Origin: Aureobasidium sp. EXF-3400
Lineage: Eukaryota > Ascomycota > Dothideomycetes > Dothideales > Saccotheciaceae
Direction: 5' to 3'
Assembly (NCBI GenBank): GCA_024195585.1
Contig: SWBL01000342.1
Coordinates: 1-54,503 of the forward strand
Length of the DNA stretch: 54,503 nt
Each line of letters opens with the position of its first letter. Positions within the stretch are counted from its first letter, which is position 1. The notes beneath the pieces are model-generated. The model was not told the origin of the DNA, did no database searches, and saw only the letters and a program-made list of their open reading frames with translations. The position numbers were made by a program, and so were the translations under genes. Positions 1 to 9,996 of the stretch are shown here, piece after piece.

Positions 1-60
1 CACCCAGATTTTAGAGTTTAGGAGCAGGATATAGCTTATATAGTATTGTATCGAAGTGTT

Positions 61-105
61 GCAAACCCTAACCCTAAAAACCCTAAAAACCCTAAACCCC
101 AAAGA
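61..105. repeat. Interstitial telomere-like repeat
   Basis: A short degenerate array of CCCTAA, CCCTAAAAA and CCCTAAACCCC units lies on the + strand. The C-rich strand reads inward from the left, the orientation expected at a left chromosome end. About 60 bases of ordinary sequence lie to its left, so in this window it is interstitial. It touches the 3' end of the adjacent minus-strand ustY-like gene and supplies that gene's stop codon. It could mark a healed break, a fusion point or a subtelomeric patch. Confidence 0.8.
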
Positions 106-1186
106 TCTTATCCCAGTTGGCACACTGGTGCGTAGTGGCATTAGCTACTGGCACAAGACTGTCGGGAGACCATTGGAAGGTGATTAGTCCGAGGTCAGCA
201 TGGCACATCGCGGCCTGACGAAGGAAGTCGAGACAGTGTTCTGTATGGTTCAGCACGTTGTATGGAGAACATTGTAGAACCATGACTGACCATTGTGCAG
301 ACGGTTGATCTCGCGTTGATTATCGTCAAGTTCGTTCCAGTAATAGCTTTCATCTTTCAGTAATTGACCTGGCACATCGGTAGACATATATACTCACTCT
401 GGGTATGTGTATTGGTAGATGCGTTTCTGATTGTGGTGAGTTTACTGGATGATGAGTCTACTCTGCGAACACTTACAATGCAATGCACTATCAGAAAAGG
501 TGTGTCAGTTTCTGGACTCAAGCCTGTTCTTCTCTACTCACATTCATGATACACATTCAATGTGCCGATGAACCCTCCACCTTCAGGGATAGCGACCCCA
601 AGTTCCTCACGACCATAGTGCCGCATCACCTCGGGCTCAAGCATGATGTTCTCAGCTGCAAATTCTCAGTCTCAGTACTCGGCGTTGACGTGGGGCTAAT
701 CACCTTCCAGAAGTTTGTCCCAGTTCTCATCGATCTCTGGTCTTGGGAACCCTGAAAACGGTCCATGTTCTTGTGAGTTTTCTTTGAACCTGTACTCTTC
801 CCATTCCAGGGCCTCATAAGCGGGGGCTACTGTTTGTCAGCATTGAAAAGCTCTGAAGAACGTTCAAGCAAGCTTCACTTACAGAATACCAGCTTTGGAC
901 CCTGCTGGCAGCGTTTGCGAGATCTAGCCACAACAGCTGTAAGCACGCCGATGTAGATACAGAGCAGCAATAAGTGAGCTAATATCATCCGCCAGTAACG
1001 GTACCAGAGTGAGGCTTTGCGTCGAATGGATGCGAGTTCCTTCTCTAGCAGCGGGCCATCGTCTTCTCCCGATTGCTGTGAATCCGAAGAAAATGAGGAA
1101 CGCGAGCGAGATTGACTTGCTGAAACTTTGGCGTAGTCCGCATTCGAAAATGCGCTTTTTACTTGACCCCAAGGCAATGAAGGCAT
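92..1186 (-). CDS. UstYa-like (DUF3328) RiPP-modifying oxidase
   Basis: This is predicted to be a membrane-anchored oxidase of the UstYa family, which forms peptide macrocycles in dikaritin biosynthesis. I built it from seven exons: 1186-883, 829-704, 655-542, 487-477, 426-398, 346-291 and 240-92, all with GT-AG borders and consistent phases, giving about 262 residues. A Ser-rich N-terminus precedes one membrane helix at about residues 62-85. Then come the family blocks ENWDKLLE, a GTLNVYHE-LHC block giving the first HxxHC motif, and HNEHC giving the second, followed by DLGLITFQW and CANWDK. Exon 4 is only 11 bases long. The C-terminus ends in FGV followed by a stop encoded inside a telomere-like repeat, so a few normal residues may be missing. 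It is divergent from the sedolisin gene at 1615 and belongs to the precursor-centred cluster. Confidence 0.85.
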
Positions 1187-1614
1187 GGTTCAAGTTCTGT
1201 TTGAAGATTGAATGTGAAGTTCTCTAGAAGCGGGATATATCGCGAGCCATGACCTGTATCAAAACGCGACTCGAGACCAAGAAGTTGACACCGCATATAG
1301 ACAAGGATTACTGTGCATACAATGGACCGACGAAGTTGTAACCGTGATAAGGAATATCGTGTAGGATTAGGAAAATCTGGGACAGATCGTGGTTGAAAGG
1401 ATTCTGACCACGCATGAAGCGCTAATGCAGAGTCACATCACGACCTGCGGCCCGCGAAAAGCAGTCTCTAATTTCAACAACCAATCATCGTGAGCCCATC
1501 GCAGTCAATGCCAGAACCGGAATTGCAACTGAAACGATTTGCCTTTTGGAGCGCAATGCTTATGAGATCGTTTGCCGGTCAGAGCTCTGCTGAACCACGT
1601 CCAAGTTCATCACG
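1187..1614. promoter_or_regulatory. Divergent intergenic region, ustY-like / sedolisin
   Basis: This 428-base gap separates two divergent gene starts and should hold both promoters. I see no ORF of coding character. A GCATATAG stretch near 1293 is close to, but does not match, the GCATATGC palindrome found in other cluster promoters. Confidence 0.4.
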
Positions 1615-3558
1615 ATGGTTCGACTTCATGACTACTACTATCTGTCTACTGTCGCTCTAGTCGTCAATGCAGGACTCAGCTCTCGCTCTCTTTACGGTCT
1701 CAAAGAGTCACATCATGCTCCTGATAATTGGAAGCGAGTGGGGAGAGCATCGCCAGATCACAAAATCGAGATGCACATTGGGCTGAGGCAACAAGGATTT
1801 CCAGAACTGGAGCGACAGCTTCATCAGATCTCATCACCATCTCATACTCGATATGGACAGTATTTGAGTGCATCCGAGATTAGCGATCTCATCTCACCCC
1901 ATGAGCAGAGTAGCAAGTTTGTTTTGGAATGGTTGGCAGAGAATGGCATCCCAGAAGATGGGCTCACTTTCTCTCCTAGCCGGGATTGGGTGTCACTCAA
2001 TCTCACGGTCCAAAGCATAGAAGATCTGCTGGACACACGATACCATATCTTCGAGGACCAAGATGTCGCGGTTGCTCGCACCAACGAATGGTCGTTGCCA
2101 AAGCATCTGCACGATCATATTGATTGTATTCAACCAACCACTTCTTTCTTTGGAGCTTCTGGGATAGCGCAGAGGCAGAATGGAGTATTTCTTCGATACG
2201 AAAATCAGGCTCCAGCCGCCGTACAGGCCCGAGAAGAGGACTCCAGCTCAATGAAACTACAAAAAGCCTGTAATGCCAGCGAGGTTACACCAGCATGTCT
2301 TCGAACTCTGTATGGCTTCGATGACTACGAAATCCAAGCCGCAGACAAGAACTCAATGGCTCTCACGAACTACCTGCATCAATTCAACAACCGATCAGAT
2401 ATAGCTCTTTTCATGTCTCAATACCGTCCGGATGTTCCTCCTGATGCTTGGAACTTTACCGACGTGCGGATTGCTGGCGGTGTCAATCAGCAATCTCCGG
2501 CTGATCCTGATCAGCTGAAACATGGAAAAGGCAAGGAAGGCAACCTCGATGCACAAGTCATGCTGGGACTGGCCTGGCCTACACCCTTGACCATTTTCAC
2601 CACGCTCGGCGTACCTCCCCCGTTCAAACCAACCGCATTTGCCCAGAACAATACAAATGAGCCGTATCTATTCTGGCTCCAACATGTCCTCGCTCTACCA
2701 GAAGAAAAGCTACCGAAAGTCATCAGCACCAGCTACGGCGACATTGAGCACACCCTACCAGAAACATATGCCAGACGTGTGTGCAACTCTTTTGCGCAGT
2801 TGGGTGCCCGGGGCGTCTCTGTGATTTTCGGATCCGGAGACTCGGGCGTAGGTCGCGATGGTACCTGTCACACAAACCACAACGACGGTTTGCCGGAAAC
2901 TCCAGAGTTCCTGACCAGTTTCCCGGATTGCTGTCCATATGTGACGAGCGTGGGAGCAACCATGGGTATCGATCCCGAGGTCGTGGCCGTCCATGATGCA
3001 AAGCGTTTCGTGTCTGGCGGTGGCTTCTCTCACTATTTTGAGCGCCCTGCATGGCAAAACGTTGCCGTGAAGCGGTATCTGAGTGTCTTGGGCGAGGAAC
3101 ATACAGGCATGTTCGAGCCAGGCGGTGCTGCGTATCCTGATGTCAGTGCTCAAGGTTACCAATACGCCATCGTCTGGAATGGCACCAAGCATTTGGTCGA
3201 TGGTACGAGTGCCAGTGCTCCGACCTTCGCTGCCATCGTCGCACTCTTGAACGATGCTCTGCTTGCTGCCGGGCGACCAGTACTGGGGTTCCTGAATCCA
3301 TTCATCTGGGAAGCGGGAATGTCTGGTCAAGGGTTCAGAGATGTCATCTCGGGAAGTAACAAGGGATGTAATGGTACAGGCTTTCCAGCTACCGCTGGTT
3401 GGGATCCAGCAAGTGGCTGGGGAACTCCAGTAAGTCGCCGCTGTGATGTTCATTTATGACTTTGTTGACTGACTGTCATTCTTCAGTGGTTTCCAGCTCT
3501 GAGACAGCTGGCTCTTGGGACACGATACCGAAGTCAGCGGCCGTGGTATGTGCGATGA
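1615..3558 (+). CDS. Secreted sedolisin (S53) tripeptidyl-peptidase-like protease 1
   Basis: This is a serine-carboxyl peptidase of family S53, made as a secreted zymogen. Exons are 1615-3429 and 3487-3558, giving 628 residues. The first exon reads on into its intron; splicing restores the usual ending in WFPALRQ. A signal-like hydrophobic start (about residues 8-24) is followed by a pro-kumamolisin domain containing HTRYGQYLS. The catalytic residues are visible: Glu308 and Asp312 in EGNLD, Asp409 in GSGD and Ser532 in GTSASAP. Calcium ligands fit Asp576 in FRDVISG and the GWDPASGWGTP tail. Length is normal for the family. A paralogue at 12543 shares the position of the last intron. Lying in a RiPP cluster, it could trim peptides released by Kex2-type cleavage. 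That role is inference, as such proteases are also general nutrient enzymes. Confidence 0.93.
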
Positions 3559-3888
3559 AGATGGATCATAGCTAGTCATGAGATGAATCTCAGCCATTGC
3601 CTGGTTCCCTCACTGTCGCAATGATAGAATGATAAGGTTGACCCTAATCAATGGAAGGTTTGAATTCATTGGATCCTCACGTGAAATAGCCATCTGTATC
3701 GAGCTGAACTGGCAGTCACTTCCTTGAGACAATGAACTCTTCTGATGTATATGCTTGTAGTTCTTGTAGAGACAACTTGTGGTTATGTTCAATATCGCCA
3801 GGACTCGCAAGACACTCGACTAGGAATGAAGAGATATGTAAACGCAGACTTTCATCGTGGCTTCGATCCATCGTTGTATGCTTGTAGA
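3559..3888. other. Convergent 3' intergenic region
   Basis: This 330-base gap lies between the convergent 3' ends of the sedolisin and MFS genes. It presumably holds their 3' UTRs and poly(A) signals. I see no gene or repeat in it. Confidence 0.4.
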
Positions 3889-5535
3889 TTACCATTGGGG
3901 TTTTCCCATTGCCCTGAGTCTGGCTCCATACTTCCATAGGATCAAAGGGGCCGGAATACCAATGCCAATGAAGATGAAAGCCAAAAGACTGTTTCCCCAG
4001 CCGTAGCCCAACTTGGCATATAGACTGGGAGCGAAAAGTGGAAATGCGAAGCCCGTGATGCTACGCAACAACTGACTGGCTGCACTGGCACTGGCAACGT
4101 GTTTGCGAAAAGAGTCCATGACATAGGCCTGCATCGCTTGAGTGCCAATGATGATACCGCAGCCGAATATCGCAATACCGATGTCTGGAAGAATCCAAAT
4201 CAGCTTCTCCTGTGCCGTCCATCCGTACCAGAACAGGCCGATCGGAATGATCATGGCGCCAGGGAACATGAGTGGCACGCGATACTCTGGCTGTGTCTCT
4301 CCTCCTGCGCGTGCTTTGAGGTGTTTCCATACGCGATCGGTGATCCTTGCACCAACCTGAGCTGCAACGGTGTAGCCAATAGCAAGAGCTATGTAGTGCA
4401 ATCCAGAATCACCGAGTGATTGGCCGTAACGGTCAGTCCAAAGGGTAGCGAATGTAGAGAGGACGATGTAGAGAATGCCGAAGTTGTAAGCGAGAAACAA
4501 GGACATTAATTGAATAATGGGCTGGGTAAGCAATAGACGACAAGGCCGTGTTAGACTGATGGCAAGCCTCTTGGACAGTGCTAGATTGCCTTGATCGTAC
4601 TCTGTGTAATACTGTTCTCTGGTCTGTTCTCGGAGTGCTTTGGCTTTGCGGCCGAGGATGGTGCCGGCGTGAGTCTCGGGAAATATGATGAAAGTGCAGA
4701 CCATCAGTACACCATCGAAGATCGATAGGACCCAGAACAACCATCGCCAGCCTACCGAGCCACTGATGAAGCCGCCGAGTATGGGTCCTATCGCAGGCCC
4801 GAGGAGGGGGATAAAGGTTGAGATGGAGAACGAATGACCTCGCTGCTCGGGGAGCCAGCAGTCGCTCAATACAGGATTGGTGACCTGTATCTGTCAGCTT
4901 CCAATTCACGGTTGTGAAGGGTCTATCATACCGCAAACTCTGCACTGGCACCTAAGCCTGCAAAGAATCGACTGGCGATCATCAAACCATTGCTGTGCGA
5001 GAAGCCACAGACTGTGTTCCAGAGAATGTAGAAGCAGCCGGAGATAAGCCAGACTGGCTTCCTGCCAAACACTTCCGTCATCGGGGCAAGGACCATTGGA
5101 CCAAATGCAAAACTCAGAACGTAGATAGAGAGAGTCATCTGCGTTGTGGATTCTGTGGTATGCAGATCTCTTGAAATCTGGCCAAGGGCTGGGGCCATCA
5201 TCGTCCCCGTCATCAGGGTCACCAGACCTCCACAAGAGGTCAAGAGGGTGACAGTCCATTTTCTCCAAGCAGGCCAGTTGTACGGATTTGCTGGATCTTC
5301 AGCACCATTCCATGTCACCTGGATGTCGAATTAGTAAAGTCTCACTCATGGAGGGAGATGCGCATACGAGCAACGGATCCGACGGCTCTTGCGATACTTC
5401 AGAACCTGCCTTGTCGGTCGGGGTAGCATATTCGACAGGCGCTTTCTCCAGGTCTGCATCTCTCGAAAGTGGTGTGCGCGAGTCCTTCTCATCTCTGGGT
5501 GAGAGACCAATGGTCGAGTGTGCAGAGGCTGCCAT
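3889..5535 (-). CDS. MFS drug:H+ antiporter-like exporter (DHA1 type)
   Basis: This is a plasma-membrane major facilitator likely to export a small molecule, plausibly the cluster product. Exons are 5535-5368, 5318-4932 and 4884-3889, all in phase, giving 516 residues. Introns are 47-49 bases, and the first has a CTAAT branch-like site. A polar cytosolic N-terminus of about 75 residues precedes NPYNWPAWRKW, which is typical of fungal DHA1 carriers. The helix 2-3 loop carries the motif A relic EVFGRKP. Motif C appears as LLGPAIGPILGGF, a signature of 12-helix antiporters. The rest shows six further hydrophobic segments and ends GKPQW. The start is the first in-frame ATG; an upstream extension would need a TTG. 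It is convergent with the sedolisin gene and divergent from the regulator gene at 6489. Confidence 0.92.
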
Positions 5536-6488
5536 AGTTGGACGTATCAATCTTAGATGGTAACGGAAGCCAACTCGTTCACTTGATAGATGCGTCCAGA
5601 TAAAACAAGCGATTGAAGGTCATTATCAATACCTCTCAATACGCGCTCTGTTCGATGTTGTTTATTGTCGGGCGGAGGCCTTCGGCCGAGCTGGCTTTAT
5701 CTCCACCGAAACACCGAAATCCCTCCCCGTTGCGCAGATAAGGTGACTATGTAGTCTCACTTTGATTGGTGCAACTTTGCGCTTCATGCACTGTAAAAGA
5801 TGCATCAACCAACCAATGCAGGTCTCTTATCTGTCTCTACTGTGGCCAATGTAGCGTTTGCATCGAGATGAGGTCTCAGACGCAATAAGACTTGAATCCT
5901 TCGAAGGCGCTGAACAGGTCAATCTGGCCCCCACCCCTTCATACACGAAGCACGATGCTTGGTCTTCCGATTATGTATCCGGGTCTGGAAGGCGTTAGCG
6001 CCGTTGTGGTACATCAATAAGTGGTTGTAGACCATGAAGACAAGCCTTTCCTAGGCGAGAATGCAATCACAGCGAACTAAAACTCATGCCGGCAATTGAC
6101 GTACGATCCTTTCGAGGTTCGGCGTCGGGTCTTCCCCTCTTTCCCAACTCGACACCAGCGATTTCTTGATTGGTGGCACTGCCCGCTACTAACACACCAG
6201 TCTCGAAAGAGATCACCTTTGCCTCAAGATAGCTAGGCTATCACGTATAGCAGGAGTTATATTACAAGCAGCTTGGTCTTCTACAGACCGGGTAGCTGCC
6301 GCAGATTAGCGAATTGCCGTTGGTCGAAGGCAGAGAAGCGTCTGACTCGACACCGAACCTCGAAAGGATTGTACGCGAAACCTGGTGGAGACTGTGAAAG
6401 TAAGCGCAAAAGACACCGGTTGAATCCTTCGGAGTATGGAACTATATGGGTCTGCCCGTCCCGTCACGGAAACGCTCAAACACGACAC
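5536..6488. promoter_or_regulatory. Divergent promoter region, MFS / bZIP-like regulator
   Basis: This 953-base gap lies between two divergent starts. It is long enough for two promoters and long 5' UTRs. Open frames in it lack good coding character, and the long frame entering the regulator from 6273 begins with a non-ATG codon. I recognised no repeat or named operator. Confidence 0.4.
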
Positions 6489-8170
6489 ATGATGTCGAGC
6501 AACCAAGAGACAATCCAGAGATATGTCGAAGCGAACCAGTCGATCTGGTCAACAGAAACTCCTTCACAACGGCCAAGAGTGATCTTGGATATAGAGCATG
6601 AGACAATTGTCAAAGCGCGGACCCGAAATCGCATGGCACAACGAAAACATCGAGAGAGTACCTGATCATGAGACTCCAGTGACAAGCTGCATCGTTACTG
6701 ACTACAGCCAAGAAACAAGCATTCGAAATGCTTCTTCTATAGGCCAAGCCCAAGACAGCTCAGGAAGCCAGACTGGACAAGCACGTGTCCGATCTTACAC
6801 CAGCGGTACGGCCCGCCAGAACAGCGGGGTGCACTCCCGCGACCTGCAGACCACAGACCATGTACAGCAGGAGACTGTGTCAATGTCGAACACCACAGAT
6901 TTTCCTTCTGTGGTCCGACACCATGGTGGCCACGGCGGCATACAAGACCCATTGCAAAGCACAAATACGATGTCTACCGTACCGAGTACTTGCACTGATC
7001 AAGGGAGTCTGGCTTCTGATTTGGTGATGGCGGATCAGAACAGCACTGACGGCCTCTCACACATTAGCACAGATGCTTACATGACGTACCAGACGACTGA
7101 ACAAACCGCTCTCGAGAATTTGTTCCCCTCTGCTTCAGAGCTTATGCTTGATACCCTCTATGATGACTTACTCCCAATGCAGGCTGATTCATCGGATGAA
7201 AGCACCTGTGTCGGTCGACCGATCTCACCGATCCTCAAAGATGTGGTTCTGCCACAATCGGCCTCAAGCTACGCTACTTGCATGGATTTACACCTGTACG
7301 ACAGTGCACAGAGATTCGACATATCGCAGCCTGGCACAGGTGTTGTATCGTCATCTGCCGAGTCGAGCTCCTCGCCAAGGTGGGACGTTATACAGACAGG
7401 TCTTCTCACCCCCGAAATCAACGACCAATTGAGCACTCCACCGTTTTTGCTACCAGTCCACGCCTCGGCGCTGAAAGACGCGCTTCCGAATGTTCCAATG
7501 ACTGCCGCCGTTGCGACTGTCAGCGATGCAACATACGCACCTTCTGATCCACCAGCATTGCCCCTGCCTATCGCAACCCGCCAAGAAGCTCCCGTCATCA
7601 GACACGACGAAGTATCACGCCTCGAAAAAGTGCTTGATGCTATCGATGAGGCAGGATTCGACAGCATAGAGTCTATGATGGCTCTTTACTACGAATCAGT
7701 GTTTCCGTCTGGCTCATCTTTATCTGCGACTCAGAGTTTGTCCAAGAAGCGAAGACTGCAAAGGCTTTTGGTTACACTACGCAGAGTGTCGAGAGATTGG
7801 AATTCTCAGGAGTCACAAGGTTACCGTGAAGGTATAATGAAGAGTGCTGAGGACATAGTTCTTGAGGAGATGAGCTCTCTCACGATCAAAGACCTGGAGG
7901 GAGATAACAAGGATGAGACTCTGCAGCAACTCGAGTCGGTCCTCTCTGTCGCAGGGAACCGTCAGACTGTGAAGGAGAACAAGAGAATGTTCAGGGAACA
8001 GGTATTATGTCAAAATCACATTGTGAAAAACCACATAACTGACATTTGCTTAGGCCACAGAAACTTGGAGCTTGTTGACTGAGCTAGGCAACGCTATGGA
8101 TGTACGTCCTGCAGAGAACTCACAGATTGTGTTTGCGTTTTTGTACTTGTTGATTGGTCGACGATCATAG
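6489..8170 (+). CDS. bZIP-like fungal transcription factor
   Basis: This is a likely nuclear regulator, a candidate for cluster control. The proposed exons are 6489-6657, 6743-8001 and 8054-8170, giving about 514 residues. The first ATG in frame is at 6489. Residues 43-56 (ARTRNRMAQRKHRE) form a bZIP-type basic region with the diagnostic N-x2-AQR pattern. The acceptor at 6743 follows a pyrimidine run and keeps the long frame open; the alternative at 6708 leads to an early stop. A clear leucine zipper does not follow. The middle is Ser/Thr/Gln-rich. Residues about 345-430 contain a block with FDSIESMMALYYESVFP, LSKKRRLQRLL and a later AEDIVLEE, seen in many fungal bZIP-like cluster regulators. 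The third exon supplies a TETWSLLTELG ending. Exon 1 placement is the least certain part. Confidence 0.7.
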
Positions 8171-8645
8171 AGACCTTTACAGAGCTCAAACATATGCTGC
8201 TTCGATTAGTCTAAGCTCTTCCATCGGTTGTTCGTGAATAGAATTGGTATAATGTGTTCACAAGGCGCTTCGATCTGATGTGATTGAGGCTTGAAGCGGT
8301 CAAGTCGACACGATGACCTATTCAACAATGGTTTGTCTTGAAACATCTGAGCTTTTACATTTTCATCATCATTATCAACATCATCATTATCAACATCATC
8401 ATTATCAACATCATCATTGTCAACATCATCATCAGGATCAGCCGTGGCGCTTGGGTCGCCGAGAGCTTCACGCTGCTCGGAAGCAAGAGGGTTCGGGGAT
8501 AACGTCGCGCTTGTATACTTCCAAACTCTATGGAAGCGAGTACCGACATACATTCAATTCCTTCACACGAGAACCAGCGACGGACAAAAAGAGCGAGACC
8601 ATCACATCATAACCCACGTCCTTCAACAAAGCATTCCAGCGCCAT
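8171..8645. other. Convergent 3' intergenic region with minisatellite
   Basis: This 475-base gap lies between the stop codons of the regulator and the peptide precursor. It contains a 15-base tandem repeat (listed separately). A minus-strand ATG frame at 8553-8206 would encode a 115-residue acidic protein through that repeat. It has no recognisable domain and I do not call it a gene. Confidence 0.4.
8364..8436. repeat. 15-base tandem repeat (minisatellite)
   Basis: The unit ATTATCAACATCATC recurs about four to five times head to tail, with one G substitution in the last full copy. Being a multiple of three, it encodes DDDVDN-like repeats on the minus strand and His/Gln-rich repeats on the plus strand. 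This is the likely reason open frames cover it. Confidence 0.9.
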
Positions 8646-9458
8646 TTACTTGTCGACAACGTAGGCAGTGGCTTCGTCGGCAGAAGAACGCTTAGCCTTA
8701 TCGACGACATAGGCAGTAGCCTCATCGGCAGACGAACGCTTTGCCTTGTCGACCACGCTAATCAGAATCAGTACCGTGCAAGAATTACACTCTGGCCAGA
8801 CTTACTACGCAGTGGCCTCGTCAGCAGAGGAGCGTTTGTCAACAACGTATGCGGTCGCTTCATCGGCCGAAGAACGCTTGTCAACAACGTAGGCGGTGGC
8901 TTCGTCGGCAGAGGAGCGTTTGTCCACAACGTAGGCGGTGGCCTCATCGGCAGAGCCACGCTTTGCTTTGTCAACAACGTAGGCGGTAGCCTCGTCAGCC
9001 GAGGAGCGCTTATCAACAACGTAGGCGGTAGCCTCATCTGCAGACGAGCGCTTTGCCTTGTCCACAACATAAGCAGTGGCTTCATCTGCGGAGGAACGCT
9101 TGTCGACCACATAGGCGGTGGCCTCGTCAGCAGACGAGCGCTTTGCTTTGTCCACAACATAGGCGGTAGCCTCATCGGCAGACGAGCGCTTGTCAACGAC
9201 ATACGCAGTAGCTTCATCTGCGGAAGAGCGTTTATCAACGACATATGCAGTAGCCTCGTCTGCGGAAGAGCGTTTTTCAACGACATATGCAGTAGCCTCA
9301 TCGGCGCTTGCACGAGGGATCAAGGATGCAGCATCTGTTGATCAGAGACGTTCCAAAATTTGCCAAGTTTGACCAAGCTGACTTACTGGGTGCGACAGGA
9401 GCTGCTGCGGAAAGGCGATGAAGAAAGGCACCAGAGCGACGAGTACAGACTGCTTCAT
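8646..9458 (-). CDS. Dikaritin-type RiPP precursor, 14 Kex2-flanked core repeats
   Basis: This is the precursor of a secreted, modified peptide. Exons are 9458-9387 (signal peptide, starting MKQSVLVALV), 9334-8806 and 8757-8646. Exons 2 and 3 encode 14 units of 12 residues, nearly all SSADEATAYVVD. The first ends VVE and the ninth begins GSAD. KR joins most units; KAKR follows units 4, 6, 8, 12 and 13. These are Kex2 sites, as in UstA- and PhomA-type precursors. Each unit holds Tyr-Val-Val-Asp, resembling the Tyr-x-Ile/Val core cyclised in ustiloxins. Synonymous codons vary between units while the peptide is constant, which argues for selection. Intron 2 splits the Tyr codon of unit 12. As read, exon 1 and exon 2 are one base out of phase: summed exon length is not a multiple of three. 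This is a sequencing error, a real mutation or a different splice. The product and its activity are unknown. Confidence 0.85.
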
Positions 9459-9576
9459 ATTGAATAGAGCTGGAATGTGATGTCTCTGAACGAGAGAATA
9501 TCTGATGAAGCAATGAGATTATGGAATGATTGGAATGATTCTGCTGTAAGGCCTTGATACGTGCTGTTGGCATAGG

Positions 9577-9584
9577 CTTATATC
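9577..9584 (-). promoter_or_regulatory. TATA-like element of precursor gene
   Basis: The minus strand reads GATATAAG about 120 bases upstream of the precursor ATG. This is a plausible TATA box for a strongly expressed small-peptide gene. It is based on position and similarity only. Confidence 0.3.
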
Positions 9585-9762
9585 TTTCTTCCCCATCTCC
9601 CAAAATCCCCAGTCAATGTCGTGGTATTCTCACAAAACTGAAAGCGTTGTCATTCACGTTTGGTTGGCTGCAGTGTGATGGCGGAGGAGGATGCCATGCA
9701 TTGTCGTAATGCACATCTAGATCCAATTACCATACATCTGTTGTCTGCTGTCGGTTGAGGTC

Positions 9763-9772
9763 CGCATATGCG
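9763..9772. promoter_or_regulatory. Palindrome CGCATATGCG in shared promoter
   Basis: A perfect 10-base palindrome with a GCATATGC core lies in the region shared by the precursor (minus) and the second ustY-like gene (plus). A second core lies at 9822 in the same gap and a third at 14954 upstream of the OPT gene. It could be a dimeric regulator's site. Confidence 0.4.
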
Positions 9773-9821
9773 ATGCAGAACACTCGGAGTCAGACCGCGG
9801 CTATCATCGACCGTTGACATT

Positions 9822-9829
9822 GCATATGC
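9822..9829. promoter_or_regulatory. Second GCATATGC palindrome in shared promoter
   Basis: GCATATGC recurs 58 bases from the first copy. Its flanking GG gives GCATATGCGG, matching the first copy on the opposite strand over ten bases, so the two sites form an inverted pair. Confidence 0.4.
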
Positions 9830-9996
9830 GGCGTAAGCGAGTAGAGTAACATAGCCGAATCCTCCAACGATTATGCAATGTCACAGCCACGACCCTGGCG
9901 GGATGGCGCGAAGGATGCGCAAAACTGGGAGATGTCTTGGAGGTGTTCAGTGATGTTCACAGTCAATCACCCTCCCATCTACGAGGCCTCTCAGCA

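Noticed and set aside
8364..8436. Regular short repeats, possible CRISPR-like array
   Set aside because: The units are contiguous 15-mers with no spacers, in a fungal 3' intergenic region. It is a minisatellite.
8206..8553. 115-residue acidic ORF on the minus strand
   Set aside because: It is open mainly because it crosses the 15-base repeat. It has no domain and lies between two convergent stop codons.
8768..9313. Met/Leu/Pro-rich repeat ORF overlapping the precursor
   Set aside because: It is the shifted-frame shadow of the KR-flanked repeats. It lacks processing logic and a signal peptide.
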